From Calothrix sp. NIES-4101 (GTDB taxonomy: Bacteria > Cyanobacteriota > Cyanobacteriia > Cyanobacteriales > Nostocaceae), in assembly GCA_004296455.1 (NCBI GenBank), contig AP018280.1, forward strand, positions 5,084,001-5,148,000: a stretch of DNA of 64,000 bases, written 5' to 3'. The notes under the pieces are model-generated. The model ran no database searches. It saw only the letters and a list, made by a program, of their open reading frames with translations, and was not told where the DNA came from. The first letter of the stretch is position 1; each line of letters begins with the position of its first letter. Below, one piece after another: positions 19,457-28,329 of this stretch. The position numbers and the translations under genes are program-made.

Positions 19457-19583
19457 CATTTCCCCAAGCTAAAATTGACGAGTTGAGATTGACTTGGATA
19501 TTTTTATTCCCGCAAAGTTGCTTTGGTAGACTCATAGAAAACATGGAGATAAGCCCAGAGGGAGATAAAAACTGAACTATATT

Positions 19584-19680
19584 CATACTAAGTTGCACTC
19601 AAATATAGTACCCGGTCATTGCGACGTAGGAAGTAATCTCATTGACTCAAAGTACTACGACATAACGCAACTTGGTATCA
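19584..19680. repeat. REP/MITE-like palindromic repeat
   Basis: Imperfect inverted ends ATACTAAGTTGC (19585-19596) and GCAACTTGGTAT (19668-19679) enclose a core containing GGTCATTGCGACG and AAGTAATCTCATTGAC. The core resembles the GTCATTGCGAGC...AAGCAATCTC repeat known from many bacterial genomes, and the ACCAAGTTGC ends resemble other cyanobacterial MITE ends. It lies in the convergent gap between aroH and the inositol-phosphatase gene and could also act as a folded 3' structure. Confidence 0.55.
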
Positions 19681-19721
19681 AAACACAGTTTCTCCCTCCA
19701 GCAAAAAACCCAAAATTTCGC

Positions 19722-20528
19722 TTAAATTTTCACATCTTGAAGAAAAGGTTCAAATACAGAAATCAACTCCGGACGACTCACTGCCAAAGTCGGGAAAGAA
19801 ATATTGCTGTAATCCACTCCCGGAGATACGGGAAAAGGTTGCATTTTTAAGGATTTCCAACAACCTCCAGCCGCTTGGAGAATTACCCAAGCTGCGGCGA
19901 TATCCCAAATTTTCGGTGTAGCTTCAATAGTCCCCAAAACAGAGCCATTGGCAACGGTTAAAAAATTGTAGCTAGCTACCCCTAACATCCTAATTTTGCA
20001 GGGAAAATCTTTTTGAATCGCCGATGTACTGCGGGAACAAACATTGAAAAAATGGTTGCTAGTCAGTGTATCGTTACTGGCAAAAATAGGGTGATTGTTA
20101 CGGAATGCACCAGTCGGAGCGGCTAAACCCGAACTACCTTCCCAATAACCATGAAAAGATTCATTTAATGTTGGTAAATAAATAAAACCAAATACTGGTA
20201 TTTTTTTATATAGCAAGCCTAGGGAAATTGACCAGATAGGAATACCGCGAGTGAAATTGGTAGTACCATCAAGCGGATCAATTACCCAGCACCAATCTTG
20301 CTCGGGAAATACTTTGTTACCTTCTTCACTGAGGATGCCATAGCCTTGGAAATTGGCTGTAATTGCATCGCGGATGGCTTGATCTGCCCATTTATCAGCT
20401 TGAGTGACGAGGCTGCCATCAGCTTTTTCGTCGGCTTGTACCTGTCCGAAATGTTCAATCAGTTGTTTGCCAATCTCCGCAGAGGTTGCTTGAGAAAATT
20501 CGAGAATGGTAGTCCAGAAATCTGTCAT
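19722..20528 (-). CDS. Inositol monophosphatase family protein
   Basis: This 268-residue Mg-dependent sugar-phosphate phosphatase has the metal-binding set Glu68-Glu69 (ILSEEGN), Asp84-Pro-Leu-Asp87-Gly-Thr-Thr (VIDPLDGTTNF) and the C-terminal WDIAAAW motif. Cyanobacterial members act on inositol-1-phosphate, fructose-1,6-bisphosphate, histidinol phosphate or other sugar phosphates, so the substrate is left open. The start is ATG. It follows the PucC-like gene on the same strand with a 123-bp gap, so it may be co-transcribed. Confidence 0.88.
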   Translation of the reverse strand: MTDFWTTILEFSQATSAEIGKQLIEHFGQVQADEKADGSLVTQADKWADQAIRDAITANFQGYGILSEEGNKVFPEQDWCWVIDPLDGTTNFTRGIPIWSISLGLLYKKIPVFGFIYLPTLNESFHGYWEGSSGLAAPTGAFRNNHPIFASNDTLTSNHFFNVCSRSTSAIQKDFPCKIRMLGVASYNFLTVANGSVLGTIEATPKIWDIAAAWVILQAAGGCWKSLKMQPFPVSPGVDYSNISFPTLAVSRPELISVFEPFLQDVKI

Positions 20529-20651
20529 TTTTTGAGGGGAAAGGGGAAATAAGCGGGGAAAGGGGAACCGGGCAAGGTTGATATTGAGACTTGAAAACGA
20601 TCAAAATTAGTCTTCAAAATTGATCATCCAAACCTCATACCCCATAACCAA

Positions 20652-22121
20652 TTAATCTAATTCGCTTTCTAAAATAGATGCGATCGCATTTTTAGTATCT
20701 TGTTCAAACTCTTTAATATTGACACGTCGCAGTAACATTACAGCCACAATCATGCCTACAGCTTGTAATCCAAACACTGTTCCATAGGCAAGCACTGGAT
20801 TCCCAAATACCAATTTGCCAAAATTTAAGACTGCACCACCTAATACCGTTGCTAAGCCTCGTGCCATTGCTTGTGCTAAGCCCCAAGCACCAACAAAAGT
20901 TCCGGCTGTTTCTGCGGCAGTTAAATCGAGCATCAAACTTGTAGCACCAGCAGTAATTGCTCCTGAAGATAAACCAAAAAATAACAGGCTAGCCATTAAC
21001 AAACCCACATTGGCGCTAAAACCAGCCATCACCATCAAACCAAAACTCACCGCCGCCGCAATACAACCCAACTTGGTTGTGTTTTTCTTACCCAAACGGG
21101 GAACTAACAAAAAGCCAGTGGCACTAATGCCAATGAGTGTGCCAATCCCAAAAGGAATATTCAATCGAGTAGTCTGAGCAATACAAAGTCCAAATACCTC
21201 ACCTCCATAGGGTTCGAGGATGGCATCTTGCATAAAAATACTGAGGGTTAGCACCAGTAAAAAACCAAAGAATACACCAGTTTGCCGACTGGCTGTTAAT
21301 ACTCGCAATGCCTTACCCAGGGAAATTTGGTCTTCGCGATCGCTTTTAATCACACGGCTGCTAAAACGCGAATATTTACTCTCGACTCCAAATGTCGCCA
21401 GCAACGATAAACCAAAGACAATCGTCGGCATAATCATAAATACCGGATTCACTGATGCTTGCAATTGAGCAATATTAACTACTTTGGCTGTTGCCGTCGG
21501 ATTGTAGGATAAAATTGCTGCGCCACAGATTTCTGGACGTTCCAACAACCGCGAACTCACTATTGCACCAACAACAATTCCTACCATCAACATCGACCAA
21601 ACCACTCCAATCAGCTTAGAACGGTTGTCTTCATCAGTAATATCCACTAGTAAGGCTGTAAAAGGAGTGGAGCTAATACTTAAAGCTAATCCATACAGGG
21701 CAAATAATAACCCCAATACTGCTGTCCATCCGTAGGTTATGAGGCTCCAACCGGAGTTTTGTAAACTCAGACCCAATTGCCAGACAGTTTGTAGAGCAAT
21801 AAAAGATATTAATGTAAATGCTGCTGCCCCCAGCCAAACATAGCCGGTACGATGGTAGCCAAATAGAGTTTTAGAATCAGATAGTTGTCCAAACCAGATT
21901 CGCACGGGAGCAACAAACTGATGCATAGCGATCGCAGTTGCTGCAATAAAGGGTAAAACCTTGAGTTCATCAATCATGACTCGATTGAGTACACCCAGAG
22001 TCAGTAGGGACATGATACCCAACCCCATCTGAAATAAACCCAACCGAAACATTGTAAATAAATTGAGCTTGGGTAGACTTGGGTTATCTACTCCCGGATT
22101 CGATAAATTGCCACTTGCCAT
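20652..22121 (-). CDS. BCD-family MFS transporter (PucC/LhaA-like)
   Basis: This 489-residue protein has about 12 membrane spans. The N-terminus (LNLFTMFRLGLFQMGLGIMSLLTLGVLNRVMIDEL) matches the bacteriochlorophyll-delivery branch of the major facilitator superfamily, with FGQLSDSKTLFGYHRTGYVWLG as the loop-2/3 motif. In purple bacteria PucC and LhaA help assemble light-harvesting complexes. Cyanobacterial homologues are thought to handle chlorophyll or chlorophyll-binding proteins in the thylakoid membrane. Substrate and direction are not shown by sequence. The start is ATG. Confidence 0.88.
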   Translation of the reverse strand: MASGNLSNPGVDNPSLPKLNLFTMFRLGLFQMGLGIMSLLTLGVLNRVMIDELKVLPFIAATAIAMHQFVAPVRIWFGQLSDSKTLFGYHRTGYVWLGAAAFTLISFIALQTVWQLGLSLQNSGWSLITYGWTAVLGLLFALYGLALSISSTPFTALLVDITDEDNRSKLIGVVWSMLMVGIVVGAIVSSRLLERPEICGAAILSYNPTATAKVVNIAQLQASVNPVFMIMPTIVFGLSLLATFGVESKYSRFSSRVIKSDREDQISLGKALRVLTASRQTGVFFGFLLVLTLSIFMQDAILEPYGGEVFGLCIAQTTRLNIPFGIGTLIGISATGFLLVPRLGKKNTTKLGCIAAAVSFGLMVMAGFSANVGLLMASLLFFGLSSGAITAGATSLMLDLTAAETAGTFVGAWGLAQAMARGLATVLGGAVLNFGKLVFGNPVLAYGTVFGLQAVGMIVAVMLLRRVNIKEFEQDTKNAIASILESELD

Positions 22122-22307
22122 CTGGTATCTAAAGGTAACTAATAGTATTTTTTTATCTGTTTTTAAGCATAAACTTCTCTAGCATCATCGCGATATTGAG
22201 TAATGGACTTTTTGCGATCAATATTTATGCTTCGGGAATTTCAGCATTAACAAATTAACTATTACAATAGATTAGTAAAGAAATGTAAATCTATCATTAA
22301 AACTAAC

Positions 22308-23258
22308 GTGGAAACCATCAGACTGGGGCAAAATGGTGTAGCAGTAACACCCCTCTGCATTGGTACTTGGGCATGGGGTGACAAACTATTTTGGAATTAC
22401 GGTAATAATTACGGTGCTGAGGAGTTAGAAAATGCATTTAAAGCAGCTTTGGATGCAGGCGTAACTTTCTTTGATACCGCAGAGGTTTATGGTACGGGGC
22501 TATCAGAAAAATATCTTGGTGAATTCCTCAAGCAAGCAAATAAACCCGTACAAATAGCGACTAAGTATGCACCTCTACCTTGGCGAGTCACAGGAACAGC
22601 CGTTAAGGATGCTTTAACAGCCAGTCTTCATCGCCTGCGAGTTGAACAAGTTGACTTATATCAGGTGCATTGGAGTTTTGCATTTTTAATGAGCCAACAT
22701 ACCCTGATGAATGCCCTTGCCGATGAGGTACAATCCGGCAGAATTAGAGCAGTTGGGGTGAGTAATTATACAGCAGAGCAGATGCGTGAGGCTCAGCAAA
22801 TCTTAGCTCGACGTGGTGTTCCTCTAGCTGTAAATCAGGTACGCTACTCTTTACTTTCTCGCCAAGTCGAATCCAAAGGAATTATTGAGACTGCCCGCGA
22901 ATTAGGTGTGACAATTTTGGCTTATAGTCCTCTTGCCCAGGGCTTACTCACAGGCAAATATGCAGCTAATAACAACACAATACCCACAGGTGCGAGAAAA
23001 GTTGACCCTAGATTTAGACCAGAAGGTTTGCGAAAAATCGAACCAGTCATATCTTTATTAAGACAAATCGGTGACAAATATGGGCGCACTCCCGCACAAG
23101 TCGCACTGAATTGGTTAATTTGTCAGGGTAATGTCATTCCCATTGCTGGAGTCAAGACAGCCCAACAGGTGGTACAAAATGTAGGTGCATTGGGTTGGCG
23201 ACTGAGTCATGAGGAAGTTACAGAGTTGGAATTAGCTACCCGCGATTGGTTGAATTAG
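22308..23258 (+). CDS. Aldo/keto reductase
   Basis: This 316-residue NADPH-dependent oxidoreductase is a (beta/alpha)8 barrel. The catalytic tetrad is visible: Asp and Tyr in FFDTAEVYGTG, Lys in QIATKYAPLPW and His in LYQVHWSF. The C-terminal cofactor-binding loop (GVKTAQQVVQNVGALGW) is present. The physiological carbonyl substrate is unknown. The GTG start follows an AT-rich leader without a strong ribosome site. It is divergent from the PucC-like gene. Confidence 0.92.
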   Translation: METIRLGQNGVAVTPLCIGTWAWGDKLFWNYGNNYGAEELENAFKAALDAGVTFFDTAEVYGTGLSEKYLGEFLKQANKPVQIATKYAPLPWRVTGTAVKDALTASLHRLRVEQVDLYQVHWSFAFLMSQHTLMNALADEVQSGRIRAVGVSNYTAEQMREAQQILARRGVPLAVNQVRYSLLSRQVESKGIIETARELGVTILAYSPLAQGLLTGKYAANNNTIPTGARKVDPRFRPEGLRKIEPVISLLRQIGDKYGRTPAQVALNWLICQGNVIPIAGVKTAQQVVQNVGALGWRLSHEEVTELELATRDWLN

Positions 23259-23325
23259 AGTATTGGGAAGTGAGAATTGGGCATTAAAATTAATAATTAT
23301 TCGTCCTTCCCTTTCCCTCAATCCC

Positions 23326-24522
23326 TTAAGTAGAAGCACCAAAATCCTGCGCCCAGTAGTAATTATAGTTAACGTTACCAGTATCGTTGGCTACATAGTA
23401 ATAGCCAAGACCCATTTCTTGATAATTAGCATTCATAATATTGGCACGGTGTCCGGGGCTGCTCATCCATGCTTGCACAACTTCTTCGGGTGTAATGTAG
23501 CCTGCCGCAATATTTTCACCAAAACACGAGAATTTATATCCAGCGCTTGTTGCTCTGTCTCCTGCACTGGAACCATTTGCTCCTGTATGACTAAAGTAAT
23601 CTTGTCGCGCCATATCTTCACTATGATTCTGTGCTGATTGATTCAATTTCTGATTCAGTCGGAGTGGCTGCAATCCACCTTGTATACGTTCTTTATTTGT
23701 CAAATCCAAAACTTGCTGGATGAAATTATTGGTAGTAGTAGTGGATGTTGTTGGTGCTGGAGGTGCAATTTCTGGAGTGCCCGTGTCAACTGAATCGGAT
23801 ATCAGCTTACTGGAGAAAGTCAAGTTATAGTTGGAGTTTTGGTTTTCACTTGCTTGGTAAACACGTAGGTAGTAAGTACCATTCGTCAAATTGTTTAAAC
23901 TGAATGATTCGCTGACGTTACCAGAGTTTGTTACAGAGGTAATTAAATTTCCCCTGGAGTTTAGCAATTGCAAATCTAGATTTCCACTCAATCCATTCAA
24001 GGTGATATACAAACTTGTATCTTGTGAATCCAAGTCAAATTTGTAAATATCGATTTGGTCATTACTAGCGATCGCATCTCGATATGTAACTGGTGTTGGA
24101 GTCACGGCTATTTCTCTGGCAGTCCTGAAGTTATTACCCGCAAAATCAGCAGTGATATACTCACTCGCATTCCGACCTTCCCTCAAGCCATAATTTGTAA
24201 AATGCTCGAATAGCTGCTCATTACTAAATGCTGATAAGTCAGAATTATTAGCACGATAAAAGTTAAGGTCGAAAACTTGGGAAAATTTTCGACCTTCGGC
24301 TATTCCATAATTTGCTAAATGCTCAAAAAGCTGCTGATTACTGAACCCACTTAAGTCGCTATTACTAGCGCGATAGAAAGATAAATCAACAAACGGCGAA
24401 AATTGCAGGTTTCTGTTTAAACCAACTGTTTGAAAATTAACTAATGCTCCTGCTCCATCAAGACCACGCAAGTCAGAATTAGCACTACGATAAAAGTTTG
24501 CGTCGAATAAATTTACGGGCAT
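23326..24522 (-). CDS. CAP-domain protein with FYR repeats and a PPC domain
   Basis: This 398-residue protein begins with three repeats of about 41 residues, each with FDxxFYRxxNSDL and later NYGLxEGR-like elements (about 1-125). A pre-peptidase C-terminal type beta domain follows (about 130-240), then a Pro/Thr linker and a C-terminal CAP/SCP domain (about 268-398). The CAP domain has NHSEDMARQDYFSHTG, GENIAAG and WMSSPGHRANIM, including the conserved His and Glu. No classical signal peptide precedes the repeats, so export, if any, uses another route. The FYR repeats are known from cyanobacterial surface or haemolysin-like proteins. Function is unknown; the CAP call is secure. Confidence 0.85.
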   Translation of the reverse strand: MPVNLFDANFYRSANSDLRGLDGAGALVNFQTVGLNRNLQFSPFVDLSFYRASNSDLSGFSNQQLFEHLANYGIAEGRKFSQVFDLNFYRANNSDLSAFSNEQLFEHFTNYGLREGRNASEYITADFAGNNFRTAREIAVTPTPVTYRDAIASNDQIDIYKFDLDSQDTSLYITLNGLSGNLDLQLLNSRGNLITSVTNSGNVSESFSLNNLTNGTYYLRVYQASENQNSNYNLTFSSKLISDSVDTGTPEIAPPAPTTSTTTTNNFIQQVLDLTNKERIQGGLQPLRLNQKLNQSAQNHSEDMARQDYFSHTGANGSSAGDRATSAGYKFSCFGENIAAGYITPEEVVQAWMSSPGHRANIMNANYQEMGLGYYYVANDTGNVNYNYYWAQDFGAST

Positions 24523-25085
24523 AGGTATGTTTCCAGATTAACTGGATAGGGGTTGTGCAATTGGTAGTTCCCTATGCCATGAGGCATCGAGCCATATATA
24601 ATGGCTGCGCGACAAATATAAAGAAAATATAAAGCGGGAACACACGTAGAGATTATATCAAAAGAAATACACAGATTTCTGTAAAGTGGATTAAACACAT
24701 TACGTAACCGTGAAATAATTGATGCTTATATGTATCTAAGCAATATTGACAAGGAATTGAGAAAGCTTCCAGAACTCATAAATTTCATAACTGATGCGAA
24801 ATAATTAACAAATTGTGATCATTTCTCAAAGCCAATATTTATTTTTAGAGAGTAAAAACCCCAGAAGCGATCGCGATATTTTGGCGATTTTCAATCTCAA
24901 CGCTTAATATTACTCATTTTTTTGAGCAAATCCGGCAAAATCATCTCTTTTTGTGCGGTGATAATTTGAAAATTCTCTTGCTTGTCCAAGTAGAAAGTGG
25001 ATGTTATGGTTTTCAAAGTGAGAATTAAGTCCGAGTCTGCACATCAAGTAGCAGTAAAATTTCTGAGTTTGAAAACTAATCTAGA
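24523..25085. other. Divergent intergenic region
   Basis: These 563 bp lie between the CAP-protein gene and rfbD and must hold both promoters. One HIP1 octamer is present near 24868. No convincing coding frame, hairpin or operator was recognised. Confidence 0.5.
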
Positions 25086-25988
25086 ATGGCTAAATCAATT
25101 CTGTTAATTGGTAGTAATGGACAAGTTGGCAAAGAACTGGAAAAAATTCTCAATACCCAAGGGAATTTGGTAGCAATTGCGCGTCCAGAAATTGACCTTA
25201 CCAACAGGGATAGTATAGTCAATGCAATCACCAACTCTTTTGGGAACCAAAACAACCCGCAGATTATTATTAATGCTGCGGCATATACTGCGGTAGACAA
25301 AGCCGAAAGCGAAGTTGAACTAGCAACAATGATTAATGCCACGGCACCCGCAATCATGTCAGAAGTTGCTGAAAAAATAGGTGCTGCTCTCATCCACATC
25401 TCTACGGATTACGTATTTGATGGTAATAACAGCCAACCCTATTTGGAAACATATCCGACTAACCCTGTAAGTGTTTACGGCAAAACCAAACTTGTAGGAG
25501 AAGAAGCAATTAAGAAAATTTCTAGTAATTATTTAATTTTGCGTACTGCTTGGGTATACGGATGTTTTGGTAAAAGTAACTTTGTCAAAACAATGCTACG
25601 TTTAGGCGGCGAACGTGAAGAAATCCGAGTAGTTGCCGATCAAATTGGCACTCCCACATGGGCAAAAGATATTGCCAGTGCGATTTCATCGGTTATAGAA
25701 ACGAGCGATATTAAAAGTATCCAGGGTATTTACAACTATACAAATAGTGGTGTTGCGAGTTGGTATGACTTTGCAGTTGCCATTTTTGAAGAAGCCCAAA
25801 ATATTGGTTTTCCCCTCCAAGTGAAGCGAGTAATACCAATTACTACAGCCGAATATCCGACACCTGCAACTCGTCCGGCTTATTCTGTACTGTCTGGTGC
25901 AAAAATATCGGCAATATTGGGAACCTTTGCTCCTCATTGGCGACAAAGTTTAAGAAACATGTTAAAAGATTTAATTGTTAATAGGTAA
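25086..25988 (+). CDS. rfbD: dTDP-4-dehydrorhamnose reductase
   Basis: This 300-residue short-chain dehydrogenase catalyses the last step of dTDP-L-rhamnose synthesis, reducing dTDP-4-keto-L-rhamnose. It has the N-terminal nucleotide motif LIGSNGQVGKEL, the INAAAYTAVDKAE segment, the catalytic STDYVFDG and YGKTK (Tyr-x-x-x-Lys) and LRTAWVYG. Glycosyltransferase genes follow on the same strand. The rfbC epimerase lies about 23 kb downstream, and no rfbA or rfbB is in the window. Confidence 0.93.
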   Translation: MAKSILLIGSNGQVGKELEKILNTQGNLVAIARPEIDLTNRDSIVNAITNSFGNQNNPQIIINAAAYTAVDKAESEVELATMINATAPAIMSEVAEKIGAALIHISTDYVFDGNNSQPYLETYPTNPVSVYGKTKLVGEEAIKKISSNYLILRTAWVYGCFGKSNFVKTMLRLGGEREEIRVVADQIGTPTWAKDIASAISSVIETSDIKSIQGIYNYTNSGVASWYDFAVAIFEEAQNIGFPLQVKRVIPITTAEYPTPATRPAYSVLSGAKISAILGTFAPHWRQSLRNMLKDLIVNR

Positions 25989-26185
25989 TGGGTTCTTAGA
26001 AATACATATTAAGTCATTATTCACCAATAAAAGAGCAAATCTTAAGTCTTGTTTAGTACGAACAATCCAACACGCAGAAGAATTAATCATCAACTGCTCT
26101 GCCAGAATTAATATGATTTCTCTTCTACCTATTTTGTATTTGTTGGGATATTTTTCTGTCATTAATCATTAACTAATAACTAAAA

Positions 26186-27049
26186 GTGATTTATTTTGTA
26201 ACGGTAAACTATTATTCGGGATTACTAATTAGTCAATTAATTAATTCTCTACTTTCAAAAAGTAATGAAAACCAGTATAAGTTTATTATTGTCAATAACT
26301 CACCTGACGATAAATCAATTGAAAATTTAGCTAGCGAAACTGTTTTCATACTTGATATTGGTAGTAATATTGGCTTCGGCAGTGCTTGTAATTTTGCAAT
26401 TAAATGGATTTACGATCGCGATAGCCAAGCAATTATTTGGTTAATTAATCCTGATGCCTATTTTGTCGATGATTCTGCCGTAAAGCTGCCATATTTTTTA
26501 AAAAATTACCCAGAGATTTCCATCCTCGGTACTATTATCCGCACACCGAGAAATGATATTTGGTTTGCTGGTGGTAGTTTTGTCCCATTCACAGGAACAA
26601 TTTCGGCTGTTGATTTATTAAGTAATAGTGATGCTGATTATGTTGATTGCGATTGGGTTTCTGGTTGTAGCTTGATTATTAACCTACGCAATTTTAGTGA
26701 ATGTCCACTATTTGACACAAATTATTTCCTATATTACGAAGATTTTGACTTTTGTAGACGCTATGCGATCGCTGGTTACAAAATAGCGGTGACTAAGCAA
26801 TTAAATATTGTCCATCAACCTTCTTCAATTACTAATAGATATATCAAACAAAAAATTCAACATAGTACCTATAGCTATTTATTAACTTTAGAACATTATA
26901 CAAGTAATTTAGTGTTTTCTATTCGTTTTGTTCGGCTTTTGCTTTTTGCTACGGTTTTAATTTTTATTAAACCTCAAATAGCTTGGGGAAAATTCCACGC
27001 AATATATCTATATTGGCGAGATAGAATTCAAGCCAGTCATGAATATTAG
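26186..27049 (+). CDS. Glycosyltransferase family 2 (rhamnosyltransferase-like)
   Basis: This 287-residue GT-A protein has the N-terminal VTVNYYSG, nucleotide-binding FIIVNNSPDD, NIGFGSACNFAIKW, a DxD-like INPDAYF and acceptor-side YYEDFDFCRR. The NxGFGxxxN and EDxDxxxR pattern is typical of rhamnosyltransferase-like GT2 enzymes, which fits the rfbD gene upstream. A hydrophobic C-terminal segment (VRLLLFATVLIFI) may attach it to the membrane. The start is GTG at 26186; 197 bp separate it from rfbD. Confidence 0.85.
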   Translation: MIYFVTVNYYSGLLISQLINSLLSKSNENQYKFIIVNNSPDDKSIENLASETVFILDIGSNIGFGSACNFAIKWIYDRDSQAIIWLINPDAYFVDDSAVKLPYFLKNYPEISILGTIIRTPRNDIWFAGGSFVPFTGTISAVDLLSNSDADYVDCDWVSGCSLIINLRNFSECPLFDTNYFLYYEDFDFCRRYAIAGYKIAVTKQLNIVHQPSSITNRYIKQKIQHSTYSYLLTLEHYTSNLVFSIRFVRLLLFATVLIFIKPQIAWGKFHAIYLYWRDRIQASHEY

Positions 27050-27140
27050 AGTTATATTATCACGCTCAAATAGTTCTCATTCGACTAGTGTTGGAGCGAT
27101 TAAGAATTTTCCATGCAAATTATAGATTGGCAATATAAAA

Positions 27141-28235
27141 ATGAGTCAACTACTAGTTAATTTGTCAGTTATATTTTCTCAGCCAACGGGAATAAGTAAT
27201 TATGCGCTAAATCTATTTCCATATTTAAAAAAATTAAATCCAACCTTATTAGCATCTCAAAAATACCCTAATTTTGAATGCTATTCAATTCCAGATAATT
27301 TAACACCCGCTCAAGGTTCTCAAGGACATCTACGACGCTTAATTTGGACACAATTTAAATTACCAGCAATATATCGAGAACTGATGGCAAAGTTGATTTT
27401 TTCCCCTTTACCAGAAGCACCTCTTTATCGCAACTGTCGTTATATTGTCCAAGTCCATGATTTAATTCCCTTACGATTTCCCAATCTCAAATCACCCCTG
27501 ACAAATTATTTTCGTTACATTGTTCCGCAAGTGCTTACCCAAGCACAACATATTATTTGTAATTCTGAATCTACGGCGGCTGATATTGTTGATTTTTATG
27601 GAATACCAGCAAGTAAAATTACACCGATTTTACTCGCATATGATGCCAATCATTTTCAACCTCATTTAAATTCTGATGAGCCTGAAAAAAATAAGCAGGA
27701 GAAACCATATTTTCTCTATTTAGGAAGACAAGATAAATATAAAAATGTTGGCGGAGTGATCCAAGCATTTGCAGATTTAGCAAACAATAAAAATTATGAA
27801 TTATGGTTAGTGGGGCCTAGTGACAAACGCTTTGTACCAACTTTAAAAATGCAAATATCTGCATTAGGAATCACAGAACAAGTTAAATTTTTAAACTACG
27901 TACCCTACAGCAAACTACCAAATATTATTCGTCATGCCATAGCCTTAGTATTTCCCAGTTTTTGGGAAGGATTTGGGTTTCCGGTACTAGAAGCGATCGC
28001 TTGTGGAACTCCTGTAATTACTTCTAATCTATCCTCACTACCGGAAGTTACAGGTGATGCCGCAATCTTAATTAACCCATATAACACCGCCGAAATTACC
28101 ACAGCCATGCAGCAAATGGTCAATGATCAAGAAATGCGATCGCAACTCTCAAAACTGGGATTGGAGAGAGCAAAAAAGTTTAGCTGGGAAAAAACCGGAC
28201 TAGCGACAGTGGAAGTATTAACAAGGTTTATTTAA
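27141..28235 (+). CDS. Glycosyltransferase family 4 (GT-B)
   Basis: This 364-residue GT4 enzyme has [11 protein letters not shown] in the N-terminal domain, donor-domain start [14 protein letters not shown], and the signature [23 protein letters not shown] with the E-x7-E glutamates. This resembles mannosyl- and rhamnosyltransferases of the WbaZ/MtfB type. With the upstream GT2 and rfbD it probably builds a rhamnose-containing surface glycan; that is inferred from context. The start is ATG. Confidence 0.88.
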   Translation: MSQLLVNLSVIFSQPTGISNYALNLFPYLKKLNPTLLASQKYPNFECYSIPDNLTPAQGSQGHLRRLIWTQFKLPAIYRELMAKLIFSPLPEAPLYRNCRYIVQVHDLIPLRFPNLKSPLTNYFRYIVPQVLTQAQHIICNSESTAADIVDFYGIPASKITPILLAYDANHFQPHLNSDEPEKNKQEKPYFLYLGRQDKYKNVGGVIQAFADLANNKNYELWLVGPSDKRFVPTLKMQISALGITEQVKFLNYVPYSKLPNIIRHAIALVFPSFWEGFGFPVLEAIACGTPVITSNLSSLPEVTGDAAILINPYNTAEITTAMQQMVNDQEMRSQLSKLGLERAKKFSWEKTGLATVEVLTRFI

Positions 28236-28329
28236 GAGGAACAGACACAGGAACGTTCTGAATCGCAACAATTCTTGCACGCAATCTCTCAACTCCTGCG
28301 TCTGCGCTTCTCCTCCCTATCTCCCTCTA

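Noticed and set aside
19593-19850. 85-codon plus-strand frame
   Set aside because: It runs through the palindromic repeat and the antisense of the inositol-phosphatase gene.
25971-26172. Overlapping 63-65 codon frames on both strands between rfbD and the GT2 gene
   Set aside because: They mirror each other, have no ribosome sites, and look like AT-rich spacer.
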